Shown in pieces: positions 9,675 to 18,360 of a stretch of 64,000 nucleotides of DNA. Numbering within the stretch: the stretch's first letter is position 1; the number at the start of each line of letters is the position of its first letter. The notes under the pieces were generated by a model that worked only from the letters and a program-made list of their open reading frames with translations, made no database searches and was not told where the DNA came from. Source of the DNA: Leucobacter zeae (GTDB lineage: Bacteria > Actinomycetota > Actinomycetes > Actinomycetales > Microbacteriaceae); contig NZ_QYAB01000001.1 in NCBI RefSeq assembly GCF_016758175.1, positions 1,527,849-1,591,848 on the forward strand. Reading direction: 5' to 3'. The translations under genes and the position numbers were made by a program.

Positions 9675-10520
9675 CTAGGTCGCGGGATCCACCGTCACGA
9701 AGTCGATGAGGTGCTCGACCCGCCCGACGAGGTCGGGCTCGAGGTCCCGGAAATCGCGCACCCGCCCGCGGATCCGGGACCACGCCTCGGCGATGTCCGC
9801 CTGCTCGTCGGCGGGCCAGCCGAGTGCGAGGCAGATGCCCTTCTTCCACTCGATGCTCCGCGGGATCGACGGCCATGCGTCGAGCCCGACGCGGGCCGGC
9901 TTCACCGCCTGCCACACGTCGACGAACGGATGACCGACGATGAGCACGTGCGCCCCGTGGGGTCCGCGCGCGATGGCGTCGGCGATCCGGGTCTCCTTGC
10001 TGCCGCGCACGAGGTGGTCGAGCAGCACTCCTGCCCGACGCGAGGGGCCCGGGCCGAACTCGGCGAGGACCTCTTCGAGGTTGTCCGCCCCCTGCAGCAT
10101 CTCGACGACGACGCCCTCGACCCGCAGGTCGTCCCCCCACACCTGCTCCACGAGCTCGGCGTCGTGCTTGCCCTCGACGAAGATCCGGCTCGGCATCGCG
10201 ACCCGGGCGCGCCGCTGCTCCACCGCGAACGAACCGGAGGCCGTTCGCGCGCGAGCGGCTGGCCTGCGCTTCGGCGGGCCGAGCCGCACGGGCTCGCCGT
10301 CGATGAGGAAGCCGTCGGTGATCGGGAAGGATCGGACCTTGCCCCTGAAGTCCTCGAGCTGCACGAAGCCCTCCCTGGCTCCGACCACCGCTCCGCACCA
10401 TTCGGACTCGCTGTGCTCGACCACGAGCCCCTTGGCGAGCGGCACCTCGCGACGCTGCACGGGGCCGCGCCGCGGCTTCATGCGGGCGACGGGGTCGGAA
10501 TCGTAGCGCGAGTCGAACAC
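9675..10520 (-). CDS. DUF3097 family protein
   Basis: 281 residues matching the actinobacterial DUF3097 family. A TOPRIM-like stretch, RIFVEGKHDAELVEQVWG, sits near residues 112-130 and suggests a nucleic-acid or nucleotide function, but none is established to my knowledge. No membrane segment. GTG at 10520 has a TAGGCT box six bases upstream, so the transcript is leaderless. Its -10 box abuts that of the divergent MFS gene. Confidence 0.85.
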   Translation of the reverse strand: MFDSRYDSDPVARMKPRRGPVQRREVPLAKGLVVEHSESEWCGAVVGAREGFVQLEDFRGKVRSFPITDGFLIDGEPVRLGPPKRRPAARARTASGSFAVEQRRARVAMPSRIFVEGKHDAELVEQVWGDDLRVEGVVVEMLQGADNLEEVLAEFGPGPSRRAGVLLDHLVRGSKETRIADAIARGPHGAHVLIVGHPFVDVWQAVKPARVGLDAWPSIPRSIEWKKGICLALGWPADEQADIAEAWSRIRGRVRDFRDLEPDLVGRVEHLIDFVTVDPAT

Positions 10521-10526
10521 CCCACG

Positions 10527-10532
10527 AGCCTA
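10527..10532 (-). promoter_or_regulatory. -10 box of the DUF3097 gene, leaderless
   Basis: TAGGCT on the minus strand, six bases before the GTG at 10520, directly abutting the opposite-strand -10 box at 10533-10538. Confidence 0.55.
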
Positions 10533-10538
10533 TAAGCT
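10533..10538 (+). promoter_or_regulatory. -10 box of the MFS gene, leaderless
   Basis: TAAGCT, six bases before the GTG at 10545. The complete intergenic region of this divergent pair is 24 bases. Confidence 0.55.
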
Positions 10539-10544
10539 GGCGCG

Positions 10545-11873
10545 GTGAGCGCGGGGGAGACGGACGGCGGGTCGGGGCGGGACCGCCGACGGTTCCGTTC
10601 GCTGCTCGTCGATACGACGCCGCTGCGCGAGAGCCCCGCCTTCGCGAAGCTGTGGACCGGGACCTCGGTCGCGCAGATCGGCGCCCAGGTCACGATCGTG
10701 GCGGTCGGGCTCCACATCTACGACATCACGCGTTCGACCTTCGCCGTCTCGCTCGTCGCGCTGTGGGCGATCGGTCCGATGATCCTCGCGGGATTCGTGG
10801 GCGGAGCTCTTGCCGACGCCTTCGACCGACGTCTCGTGGCGCTCGTCACCTCCATTGCCGCATGGGCGAGCATCTGCACGATGGCGCTCATCGCGTTCCT
10901 CGGCGTCGAGACGACCTGGCCGTACTACGCGCTCGCCGCAGTGAACGCGGCCTCGGCGACGATCATGGGGGCGACGCGCGGCGCGATCCTGCCGCGCATC
11001 CTGCCGCCGCAGCTGCTGCCCGCCGCCGCCGCGCTCTCCGGGATCACGATGGGGCTCGCGATCACGGTCGGGCCGGCCGTCGCCGGCGTGCTCGTCGCCT
11101 CCGTCGGCTTCGCCTGGACCTATCTGCTCGACGTCGTGCTCTTCACGGGGGCGTTCCTCGGGATCCTGAGCCTGCCGCGGATGCGGCCGGACGGCGAGTC
11201 CGCGCATCCCGGGCTCGGCTCCGTGGTCGAGAGCCTGCGATTCCTGAGGCGCGCGCCGAACGTGCGCGCGACGTTCGTGTGGGACCTCATCGCCATGATC
11301 CTCGGCACGCCGCGGGTCGTGTTCCCCGCGGCCGGGGCGCTCGTGCTCGGCGGTGGTCCCGTGACGGTCGGGGCGCTCACCGCCTCCTTCGCGATGGGCG
11401 CGCTGCTGAGCGGACTCTTCTCGGGGCCGCTCGGCGGGGTGCGCAGACAGGGTCGGGCCGTCACGCTCGCGATCGCGGTGTTCGGCGTCTGCACCGCGTT
11501 CTTCGGGGTCGTGCTGCTCGTGACCGGGGTCGTCGGGAACCCGTCGGACGGCCCCGTCGTTCCGGCGATCGTGCTCGCCGGCATCGCGCTGGCGGGAACG
11601 GGCGCCGCCGACAACGTCAGCGCGGTCTTCCGCACCACGATCCTGCAGACGGCCGCTCCGGACGATGTCCGCGGACGCATGCAGGGGCTCTTCTACGTCG
11701 TCGTCGCTGGCGGCCCGCGCGTCGGCGACCTGCTCGCGGGAGCGCTCGCGACCGCGATCGCCCTGTGGGCGCCGGCGCTCTTGGGCGGGGTGCTCATCGC
11801 GGGCATCATGCTCGTGCTGCTCCGCACGGCACGGGGGTTCCAGGCCTACGACGCGCACCGGCCGACGCCCTAG
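10545..11873 (+). CDS. MFS transporter, DHA3/EntS-like exporter family
   Basis: 442 residues with about twelve predicted membrane helices. The region LADAFDRRLVAL between helices 2 and 3 is the MFS motif A, and the overall layout resembles the MFS_3 group that includes the enterobactin exporter EntS. No substrate can be inferred and there is no siderophore locus next door. GTG at 10545 is set by the TAAGCT box six bases upstream. It stands alone, 80 bases before the next gene. Confidence 0.87.
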   Translation: MSAGETDGGSGRDRRRFRSLLVDTTPLRESPAFAKLWTGTSVAQIGAQVTIVAVGLHIYDITRSTFAVSLVALWAIGPMILAGFVGGALADAFDRRLVALVTSIAAWASICTMALIAFLGVETTWPYYALAAVNAASATIMGATRGAILPRILPPQLLPAAAALSGITMGLAITVGPAVAGVLVASVGFAWTYLLDVVLFTGAFLGILSLPRMRPDGESAHPGLGSVVESLRFLRRAPNVRATFVWDLIAMILGTPRVVFPAAGALVLGGGPVTVGALTASFAMGALLSGLFSGPLGGVRRQGRAVTLAIAVFGVCTAFFGVVLLVTGVVGNPSDGPVVPAIVLAGIALAGTGAADNVSAVFRTTILQTAAPDDVRGRMQGLFYVVVAGGPRVGDLLAGALATAIALWAPALLGGVLIAGIMLVLLRTARGFQAYDAHRPTP

Positions 11874-11940
11874 CCCCCGCCGCCTCGTCCTCCCGCCGCC
11901 GCGGTGTCGCCCGGGCGCGGTGCGGGGCGCGGTCGGCTGC

Positions 11941-11946
11941 TACGGT
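11941..11946 (+). promoter_or_regulatory. -10 box of the 11954 gene, leaderless
   Basis: TACGGT, seven bases before the ATG at 11954. Confidence 0.5.
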
Positions 11947-11953
11947 GCTGTCC

Positions 11954-13045
11954 ATGCGCACCGAAGCCGAAACCCCGCTCATCCTCGCTCGACGAGACGG
12001 AGCGATCACCCGGATCACGCTCAACCGGCCGCGCGCCATCAACGCCCTGAACCGCGAGATGTTCATCGGACTCGAGGCGGCGCTGCTGGCCGCGTTCTCG
12101 GACGGCTCGGCGGGGGTCCTGCTCGACGGCGCGGGCGAACGGGGGTTCTGCGGCGGCGGAGACATCAAGGAGCTCTCGGGCGGGTCCGGTCGCGAGATCC
12201 TCGCCATCGAGTACCGCGTCGATCACCTCATCGCGACCGCGCCCATCCCGGTCGTCGGGTTCATGGACGGGGTGACCATGGGCGGCGGCATCGGGCTCAC
12301 CGGGCACGCCGCTCACCGCGTGGTCACGGAGCGCAGCCGCCTCGCCATGCCCGAAGCGCGGATCGGGATCGCTCCCGACGTCGGCGGACACCTGCTCCTG
12401 GCGCGCGCGCCCGGCCGGCTCGGCGAACTGCTCGCGATCACCGCGGGGGAGATGACCGGCGGCGACGCGATCGCGCTCGGCTTCGCCGACCGGTTCGTGC
12501 CGTCGGATCGGCTCGAGGCGCTCGGCGCGGCGCTCGCCGCGGGCGAGGAGCCGGGGAGCGCGTGCTCGCGGTTCGCCGAGCCGGCTCCGGAGTCGGCGCT
12601 CGCTGCGGCGCGCGCGTGGTGGGACCCGATCGCGGAGGCCGCGCTCGGGGCGGGGCACGCGCCAGCGTCCGAGGACCCGGTGGGCGCGGCGCAGCGGCTC
12701 GTCCGGGTCCTGGAGCACCGTGCTGCGGACTCGGAAGCGGTGGCCCGCGCGGCGGCCGTCGTGCGCACGATGTGTCCCACGTCGCTGCCCGTGACGCTCG
12801 CGCAGATCGACCGCACCCGCCGGCTGGCGCTCGGCGTCGCGGAGGTGCTGGCGGACGACCTGCGGGTGCTCGGCCGGCTCGCCGCGCGCCCGGATTTCGC
12901 CGAGGGGGTGCGCGCGCAGGTCATCGACAAGGACCGGAACCCGGCGTGGTCTCCCGCTCGGCTCGAGGACGTGGACCATGCGGAGGTCGCTGCGATACTC
13001 GCTCCAGCGCTCACGGCGCACGAACCCCCGCTCGTGCTGCGGTAG
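11954..13045 (+). CDS. Enoyl-CoA hydratase/isomerase family, 3-hydroxyisobutyryl-CoA hydrolase type
   Basis: 363 residues, long for a simple crotonase (about 260) but right for 3-hydroxyisobutyryl-CoA hydrolase, which acts in valine breakdown. The oxyanion-hole motifs G-F-C-G-G-G-D-I-K and G-G-G-I-G-L-T-G are present, and MPEARIGIAPDVGG supplies the glutamate and aspartate typical of HIBCH. A related enoyl-CoA hydratase role cannot be excluded. The start is fixed by TACGGT seven bases upstream. No other branched-chain catabolic gene is in view. Confidence 0.86.
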   Translation: MRTEAETPLILARRDGAITRITLNRPRAINALNREMFIGLEAALLAAFSDGSAGVLLDGAGERGFCGGGDIKELSGGSGREILAIEYRVDHLIATAPIPVVGFMDGVTMGGGIGLTGHAAHRVVTERSRLAMPEARIGIAPDVGGHLLLARAPGRLGELLAITAGEMTGGDAIALGFADRFVPSDRLEALGAALAAGEEPGSACSRFAEPAPESALAAARAWWDPIAEAALGAGHAPASEDPVGAAQRLVRVLEHRAADSEAVARAAAVVRTMCPTSLPVTLAQIDRTRRLALGVAEVLADDLRVLGRLAARPDFAEGVRAQVIDKDRNPAWSPARLEDVDHAEVAAILAPALTAHEPPLVLR

Positions 13046-13060
13046 GCGAGCGGCCCGCGA

Positions 13061-13417
13061 TCAGTGCGGATCGCCGATGCAGAACTCGTTGCCGTCGGGG
13101 TCCGCGAAGGTGTCCCAGCTGAAGTCCTCCTCGCCCCGTCGCCCCAGATGGGTGGCGCCCGCCGCGACCCACTCCGCGACAGCGGCCTCGCGGTCGACCG
13201 CCGTGCCTCGGTCGAGATCCAGGTGCAGGCGGTTCTTGCCCGGTGTCGGTGCGTCGACCTTCTGGAAGCCGAGCGCGACGGGCAGCTCGGGAGCGCGCAC
13301 CATGCAGAACCACCCGTCCGCATCGTGCACGATCTCGCCGCCCAGACGCTCAGCCCACCAGTGCGCGAGCGGCCGCGGCTCGGCGGTATCCATCGTGATC
13401 ATTCCCAGTCGGATCAT
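13061..13417 (-). CDS. VOC-family (glyoxalase-like) protein
   Basis: 118 residues with the betaalphabetabetabeta repeat of vicinal-oxygen-chelate proteins: N-terminal M-I-T-M-D-T-A-E-P-R-P-L-A-H-W-W-A and C-terminal F-A-D-P-D-G-N-E-F-C-I. Members include glyoxalases, dioxygenases and antibiotic-binding proteins; the small size and single module fit the glyoxalase-like/DUF type. AGGAG lies five bases before the ATG, so this gene is leadered. It converges closely on the hydrolase gene. Confidence 0.85.
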   Translation of the reverse strand: MIRLGMITMDTAEPRPLAHWWAERLGGEIVHDADGWFCMVRAPELPVALGFQKVDAPTPGKNRLHLDLDRGTAVDREAAVAEWVAAGATHLGRRGEEDFSWDTFADPDGNEFCIGDPH

Positions 13418-13492
13418 CAGCGCTCCTGTTCGTCGAATCGGATGCCCCTCACGCTACCGGCGACCGCCGACATCGGCGAGACCCGTTGGCGC

Positions 13493-13498
13493 TAGGCT
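13493..13498 (+). promoter_or_regulatory. -10 box of the DNA methyltransferase, leaderless
   Basis: TAGGCT, six bases before the GTG at 13505. Confidence 0.55.
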
Positions 13499-13504
13499 GG
13501 GTCG

Positions 13505-14380
13505 GTGATCGATGCCTGGAACCCGAGCGGACCCGACCACGTCCACTCGGGCGACAACCTCCCGTTCCTGCGCTCGCTGCCGGACGGAGCGTTCCGGCTC
13601 GTCTACCTCGATCCGCCGTTCAACACGGGCCTCTTCCGGCAGGCGGAGCGGATCCGCGGGGTCCGCACGAGCGGCGACGACGCAGGCGGCCGTCTCGGGT
13701 TCCGAGGCCAGGGATACGCGGTGACCCGCGAGCGCACGCTCGCCTTCGACGACCGCTTCGTCGACTACTGGGAGTTCCTGGAGCCGCGCATCGAAGAGGC
13801 CTGGCGGCTCCTCGCGCCGGACGGCACGCTCTACCTGCACCTCGACTACCGCGAGGTGCACTACGCGAAGGTGCTGCTCGACGCGCTCTTCGGGCCCGAC
13901 TGCTTCCTCAACGAGATCATCTGGGCCTACGACTACGGCGCGCGCACCCGTCGCAAGTGGCCAGCGAAGCACGAGAACATCCTGGTCTACGCGAAGGACC
14001 CCCAGAACTACTTCTTCGATTCCGAGTCGGTGGATCGGGAGCCGTACATGGCGCCCGGCCTCGTCACGGCCGAGCGCGCGCGCCGAGGCAAGCTGCCGAC
14101 GGACACCTGGTGGCACACGATCGTCTCGCCGACGGGCAAGGAGCGGACGGGGTATCCGACGCAGAAGCCGGTCGGGATCCTGCGTCGGATCGTGCAGGCC
14201 TCGTCGCAGCCGGGCGACTGGGTCCTGGATCCGTTCGCGGGCAGCGGGACGACGGGCGCCGCGGCGGCGGAGCTCGGCCGCCGCTTCGTGCTCTCCGACG
14301 ACAACGACGCCGCGATCGAGGTCATGCGGAAGCGCTTCGCCGGCCGGGCCGTGCGCTTCGACGCGGCCGAGCCCGCCTGA
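13505..14380 (+). CDS. Orphan site-specific DNA methyltransferase (N4/N6 class)
   Basis: 291 residues. Catalytic motif IV D-P-P-F (36-39) precedes AdoMet-binding motif I F-A-G-S-G-T-T-G (near 245), the beta-class order, and the Pfam N6_N4_Mtase pattern ending in SDDNDAAIEV fits. It methylates adenine or cytosine amino groups in DNA; the site is unknown. No restriction nuclease, specificity subunit or phage gene is adjacent, so it is an orphan enzyme. Composition and leaderless promoter match the chromosome, which argues against recent transfer. Confidence 0.9.
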   Translation: MIDAWNPSGPDHVHSGDNLPFLRSLPDGAFRLVYLDPPFNTGLFRQAERIRGVRTSGDDAGGRLGFRGQGYAVTRERTLAFDDRFVDYWEFLEPRIEEAWRLLAPDGTLYLHLDYREVHYAKVLLDALFGPDCFLNEIIWAYDYGARTRRKWPAKHENILVYAKDPQNYFFDSESVDREPYMAPGLVTAERARRGKLPTDTWWHTIVSPTGKERTGYPTQKPVGILRRIVQASSQPGDWVLDPFAGSGTTGAAAAELGRRFVLSDDNDAAIEVMRKRFAGRAVRFDAAEPA

Positions 14381-14408
14381 CGACCGGTCTCGCCGGTGCC
14401 TGCGCAAC

Positions 14409-15113
14409 TCACCGGGTGCCGGCAGCCCGCGCCAGCAGCGCGCGGTGGAGCGCGGGATCGCCGCTGAGCTCGGGGTGGAAGGCCACGCCGGTCGCGGTTC
14501 CGAGCGGCCGGCCGGAGTCGGGACCGGCTTCGGCCGGTGCCCCCGGGTCGCTGCGCGCATCGGCGTCGGGATCCGCCGACGTGACGGCGACGATCCGACC
14601 GCCCGACGTCGCGATCGCCCGTGCACCCGGACCGACCGCGCGCACCTCGGGCGCGCGGATCAGCGCGCCGCGGACCAGCCCGCCCGGGCCCGACCCCCGG
14701 ACCCCGTCGACGGCGAACCCGCCCTCGGCCGACGCGAGCTGCGAGCCGAAGGCGTTGCGCCCGACCTCGACGTCGAGGAACCCGAGGCCCCGCTGCCCTG
14801 GCGCCGGGTCGTGGATCCGCGCGGCGAGCAGGATCAGCCCCGCGCAGGTGCCGAGCGTCGGCACACCGGAGCCGATCGCGGAACGCAGCGGCTCGCGCAG
14901 ATCGAGGACGTCGAGCAGTCGGGAGATCGCCGAGGACTCCCCGCCGGGGAGGATGAGCGCGTCGACCCGCGACCCGTCGGATCCCGCGAACTGATCCGGC
15001 TCGCGGACGGCGACGGCGCGTGCGCCGAGCGCCTCGACCATCGCGATGTGCTCGGCGACGCCGCCCTGCAGCGCGAGCACCCCGACGGTCGGGGCACCGG
15101 GGAGGCGGCTCAC
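14409..15113 (-). CDS. pdxT: Pyridoxal 5'-phosphate synthase glutaminase subunit
   Basis: Class I glutaminase that supplies ammonia to PdxS. The GGES motif is at 57-60, nucleophile Cys90 in L-G-T-C-A-G-L, and the His-Glu pair in VAFHPEL near the C-terminus. It has 234 residues against the usual 190-200; the excess is a charged insertion just before the HPE motif ([17 protein letters not shown]). GTG overlaps the pdxS stop as GTGA, so it is coupled to pdxS. It converges on the methyltransferase gene with 28 bases between stops. Confidence 0.95.
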   Translation of the reverse strand: MSRLPGAPTVGVLALQGGVAEHIAMVEALGARAVAVREPDQFAGSDGSRVDALILPGGESSAISRLLDVLDLREPLRSAIGSGVPTLGTCAGLILLAARIHDPAPGQRGLGFLDVEVGRNAFGSQLASAEGGFAVDGVRGSGPGGLVRGALIRAPEVRAVGPGARAIATSGGRIVAVTSADPDADARSDPGAPAEAGPDSGRPLGTATGVAFHPELSGDPALHRALLARAAGTR

Positions 15114-16102
15114 CAGCCGCGCTCGGACAGGCGATGCGGAGCCGGAAGGTCTGCGACGTTGATGCCGACCATGGCCTCGCCGAGCCCGCGCGACGCTTCG
15201 GCGATGGCGCGGGGGTCGTCGAACCGGGCGGTCGCCCGCACGATCGCGGCGGCGCGGGCTGCCGGGGACCCCGACTTGAAGATCCCGGAACCGACGAACA
15301 CGCCGTCGGCCCCGAGCTGCATCATCATCGCCGCATCGGCCGGGGTCGCGACCCCGCCCGCCGTGAAGAGCACGACGGGGAGCTCGCCGGTGCGCGCGAC
15401 CTCGGCGACGAGGTCGTACGGCGCCTGCAGATCCTTCGCCGCGACGTAGAGCTCGTCGGCGTCGAGCGATCCGAGCCGCGCGATCTCGCGCGTGATGGTG
15501 CGGATGTGCTCCGTCGCCTCCGAGACGTCGCCGGTGCCGGCCTCTCCCTTCGAGCGAATCATGGCGGCGCCCTCGGCGATCCGGCGGAGGGCCTCGCCCA
15601 GGTGCGTCGCACCGCAGACGAAGGGCACGGTGAACGCCCGCTTGTCGATGTGGTTCACGTAGTCGGCGGGGGAGAGCACCTCGCTCTCGTCGATGTAGTC
15701 GACGTCGAGCGCCTCGAGCACCTGCGCCTCGACGAAGTGGCCGATGCGGGCCTTCGCCATGACCGGGATCGAGACCGCGGACTTGATGCCGTCGATGAGG
15801 TCGGGATCGCTCATGCGGGCCACGCCGCCCTCGGCGCGGATGTCGGCAGGTACGCGTTCGAGCGCCATGACGGCGACGGCGCCTGCGTCCTCGGCGATCC
15901 GCGCCTGCTCGGGGGTCACGACGTCCATGATCACGCCGCCCTTGAGCATCTCGGCGAGCCCTCGTTTGACGAGCGGAGAGCCGATGCCGGTGCCGGTGCC
16001 GGTGTCGGTGCCGCTCCCGGTGCGGTGCGCGGGCTGCGAGTTCTCGATGGTGCGGGTCGATGCGGTCTGGGTTCCGGTGTGCGCAGGAGTCATGCCGTCC
16101 AT
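15110..16102 (-). CDS. pdxS: Pyridoxal 5'-phosphate synthase lyase subunit
   Basis: Forms PLP from ribose 5-phosphate, glyceraldehyde 3-phosphate and ammonia as a dodecamer with PdxT. The TIM-barrel core starts at [18 protein letters not shown], with catalytic-lysine regions VMAKARIGH and the phosphate site G-S-G-I-F. The N-terminus is extended by about 40 residues, partly low-complexity Gly-Thr encoded by four tandem gccggt-type hexamers (15986-16009). Starts at 16102 and 16093 are both possible; neither has a clear ribosome site or perfect -10 box. The divergent regulator at 16189 probably controls it. Confidence 0.94.
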   Translation of the reverse strand: MDGMTPAHTGTQTASTRTIENSQPAHRTGSGTDTGTGTGIGSPLVKRGLAEMLKGGVIMDVVTPEQARIAEDAGAVAVMALERVPADIRAEGGVARMSDPDLIDGIKSAVSIPVMAKARIGHFVEAQVLEALDVDYIDESEVLSPADYVNHIDKRAFTVPFVCGATHLGEALRRIAEGAAMIRSKGEAGTGDVSEATEHIRTITREIARLGSLDADELYVAAKDLQAPYDLVAEVARTGELPVVLFTAGGVATPADAAMMMQLGADGVFVGSGIFKSGSPAARAAAIVRATARFDDPRAIAEASRGLGEAMVGINVADLPAPHRLSERGW

Positions 16103-16113
16103 ACTCTCGATGC

Positions 16114-16162
16114 GATGTGGTCCTGTGCAAGATCCACTCCATGCGACTCGGAATAGACCAAT
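16114..16162. promoter_or_regulatory. Putative PdxR binding boxes
   Basis: The pdxS-pdxR gap contains three sites resembling the AGTGGW(T)CTA element described for corynebacterial PdxR: GTGGTCCT (plus strand, near 16117), AGTGGATCT (minus, 16130-16138) and ATTGGTCTA (minus, 16154-16162). The motif is recalled from the literature and the match is by eye. Confidence 0.4.
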
Positions 16163-16188
16163 TGCCGCTCGGGTGGCATGCTGGAGGC

Positions 16189-17688
16189 ATGCAAGACTCG
16201 GTTCCCCCGGCCGTGGCGAGGAGCGCGATCCGCGTTCCGGCGCGCCTGCCCATCGTGCTCGACCGGTCCTCCGGGCTCCCGCTCCCCGCGCAGCTCGCAG
16301 CGGCGCTGCGGGAGGCCATCGACGCGACGACGCTCCGCCCGGGCGAGCACGTTCCCGCGACCCGCGAGCTGGCGCGGCGTCTCGGGATCTCGCGGGGCGT
16401 CGTGGTGTCGGCGTACGAGCAGCTGATCGCAGAGGGATATCTCGCGGCGGTGCACGGTCGCGGGACGCAGGTCAACCCCGAGCTCCCCGCCGCGCAGCCG
16501 GCCGCCGCCCGGACGGCGGCCGTTCCCTCGGGGCCGGCCGCGACCGGCGAAGCCTCCGCCCGGGCGGAACTCCGCGATCCGGATCGGCGGACGGCGGCAC
16601 CGCTCGCTCCGGGCGTGCCGATCACGGACACCGTCGTGGGGCCGGCCTGGCGTGCGGCGTGGCGGGCGGCCGCCGCGCGGGTCGACGCGATGGCTCCGCC
16701 GCTCGGCGCGCCCGAGCTCCGGACCGAGATCGCCGACCACCTGCGCCGGATGCGGGCGACCGCCCGCGACCCACGGGACGTGCTCGTGACGGCCGGAACG
16801 CGCGACGGGCTCGGGCTGCTCCTCACGGCGCTCGGCGGCGCGGGCGGGCGCGAGATCGTCGTGGGGGTCGAGGATCCGGGCCTGCCGTCGTTGCGCGGCG
16901 TGGTGTCCCGCTACGGCGCCAGGGTCGTGGCGCTGCCGGCCGACGAGCACGGGCTCGACACCGCACGGCTGCCCGACGGCGTGCTCGACGTGGTGATCGT
17001 GACGCCGAGCCACCAGTACCCCCTCGGAGGTTCGCTGCCGCTCCCGCGCCGCCGCGAGCTGCTCGCGTGGGCGCGCCGCACCGGGGTGGTGATCGTCGAG
17101 GACGACTACGACTCCGAGCTGCGGTACACCGGCAGCCCGCTGCCGACCCTCGCCGCGCTCGACGATCCCGTCGGCGGAACGGTCGTGCTGCTCGGCACGT
17201 TCTCGCGCACCGTCGCCCCCGCGCTCTCGGCCGGATACCTGCTGGCCCCGGAGGGACTCCGGTCGCTCATCGAGCCCGTGCGCCGCGAGCTCGGCGGACC
17301 CGTGTCGAGCACGGTCCAGGCTGCGCTGGCGGCCTACCTCGCGAGCGGCGAGCTGCGCCGGCACACGGCGCGCATGCTGCGCCGGTACGCCGCGCGCCGC
17401 GACGCCGTGTCCGAGCGGCTCGTCGGGGCGTCGGCCTTGCGGGTGCGGCCCATGGACGGGGGGCTCCACGCCGTGCTCGAGTTCACGGCCGGGGGCGCCT
17501 CGCGGCAGGACGCCGTGCTCGCGCGCACCCGCGCGGAGGGGCTCGGTGCTGAGGCGCTGGGCAACTACTGGCAGCGGAGCGACGCCGGCGACGGGATGTC
17601 GGGGCTCGTCATCGGGATGGGCGGATCGGACGACGGCGAGTTCGATCGTGCGCTCGTGCGGCTGCGCGCGATCCTCGACGGTCGCTGA
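16189..17688 (+). CDS. pdxR: MocR/PdxR-family regulator without any lysine
   Basis: 499 residues: an N-terminal GntR winged helix ([14 protein letters not shown], about 59-73), then a fold-type I aminotransferase-like domain. It is divergent from pdxS-pdxT, the classic PdxR position. The motif that normally holds the Schiff-base lysine, S-F/T-F-S-K, reads T-F-S-R-T here (R340, codon 17206-17208), and no lysine occurs anywhere in the protein, so PLP cannot bind covalently. The Asp of V-E-D-D-Y-D-S-E remains. ATG at 16189 is preceded by GGAGG one base away, too close for a normal ribosome site; CATGCT six bases upstream is a weak leaderless -10 candidate. Confidence 0.88.
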   Translation: MQDSVPPAVARSAIRVPARLPIVLDRSSGLPLPAQLAAALREAIDATTLRPGEHVPATRELARRLGISRGVVVSAYEQLIAEGYLAAVHGRGTQVNPELPAAQPAAARTAAVPSGPAATGEASARAELRDPDRRTAAPLAPGVPITDTVVGPAWRAAWRAAAARVDAMAPPLGAPELRTEIADHLRRMRATARDPRDVLVTAGTRDGLGLLLTALGGAGGREIVVGVEDPGLPSLRGVVSRYGARVVALPADEHGLDTARLPDGVLDVVIVTPSHQYPLGGSLPLPRRRELLAWARRTGVVIVEDDYDSELRYTGSPLPTLAALDDPVGGTVVLLGTFSRTVAPALSAGYLLAPEGLRSLIEPVRRELGGPVSSTVQAALAAYLASGELRRHTARMLRRYAARRDAVSERLVGASALRVRPMDGGLHAVLEFTAGGASRQDAVLARTRAEGLGAEALGNYWQRSDAGDGMSGLVIGMGGSDDGEFDRALVRLRAILDGR

Positions 17689-17773
17689 GCGCGCGGGTCG
17701 AGTGCGGCAGGCGCGTCGTGGGTGCAGTTGTGGCACCCCGACCCACTACGGGCACTGCACCTTTCGCCGTGAG

Positions 17774-17833
17774 CCACTGCCGGCCCGTCGAGCTGGCATC
17801 CGCCCCGATGCCAGCTCGACGGGCCGGTAGTGG
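17774..17833. repeat. 60-base palindromic intergenic element, copy B
   Basis: Arms ccactgcc (17774-17781) and ggtagtgg (17826-17833) again enclose exactly 44 bases with a central GGCATC...GATGCC. Here the whole element pairs: 17771-17800 with 17807-17836, 30 bp with one mismatch and one G-T pair, loop cgcccc. A 16-base motif GGCACCCCGACCCACT lies just upstream at 17732-17747 and recurs near 63936. It sits between convergent genes, so it may double as a terminator. Confidence 0.7.
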
Positions 17834-17853
17834 GTCAGCGGGCGCGGAGCGGG

Positions 17854-18237
17854 TCAGCGGAGACGGGCGATCAGCGCGGCACGCAGCACGACCGCGTGGT
17901 TCGTGCGCTCGTCCTTCGCGCCGAAGAGCAGCGTCAGCCTGGGGTGGCTCCGCGCGAGGCCCGCGAGCTCGTCGAGCGCCTCCGATGCCGGCGGGGAAGC
18001 GAGCTCGCGCTCGTAGTCGGCCGAGAACGCCGCGAAGTGCTCCGGCGAGTGCGCGTCCGGATCCGCGTGCCAGGTCTTGCGCAGTGCCGCGCTCGGCGCG
18101 ACCTCTTTGGCCCAGACGTCCACCGCGGCGCGCTCCTTCGTCAGGCCGCGCGGCCAGAGCCGATCGACGAGCACGCGCACGCCGTCGGCCGCATCGACGG
18201 GCTCGTACACCCGCTTCAGCGAGATCACCGCGGTCAT
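17854..18237 (-). CDS. DUF488 family protein
   Basis: 127 residues of the DUF488/YeaO type: L-K-R-V-Y-E-P near the start, then V-D-R-L-W-P-R-G and a C-terminal T-L-L-F-G-A-K-D with N-H-A. The biochemical role is unknown; some members sit near heme or redox genes. GGAGG lies four to five bases before the ATG at 18237, which decides against longer starts. It is divergent from the DtxR-type regulator gene. Confidence 0.85.
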   Translation of the reverse strand: MTAVISLKRVYEPVDAADGVRVLVDRLWPRGLTKERAAVDVWAKEVAPSAALRKTWHADPDAHSPEHFAAFSADYERELASPPASEALDELAGLARSHPRLTLLFGAKDERTNHAVVLRAALIARLR

Positions 18238-18348
18238 GGCGCCTCCTTCGGATTCCGACGCGTCGTCATCAGTGTCCTCCAGCGCGCTCGGCGCGGCAAG
18301 CCCCGCCCCGGGCGCCGCGGACGTCCGACCGCCCCGCCCGCGAGCCGA

Positions 18349-18354
18349 TAGGCT
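18349..18354 (+). promoter_or_regulatory. -10 box of the DtxR-family gene, leaderless
   Basis: TAGGCT, six bases before the GTG at 18361. Confidence 0.55.
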
Positions 18355-18360
18355 GGGAGG

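Noticed and set aside
13505..14380. Restriction-modification or prophage island at the methyltransferase
   Set aside because: No nuclease, integrase, tRNA target, direct repeats or compositional break flank the gene.
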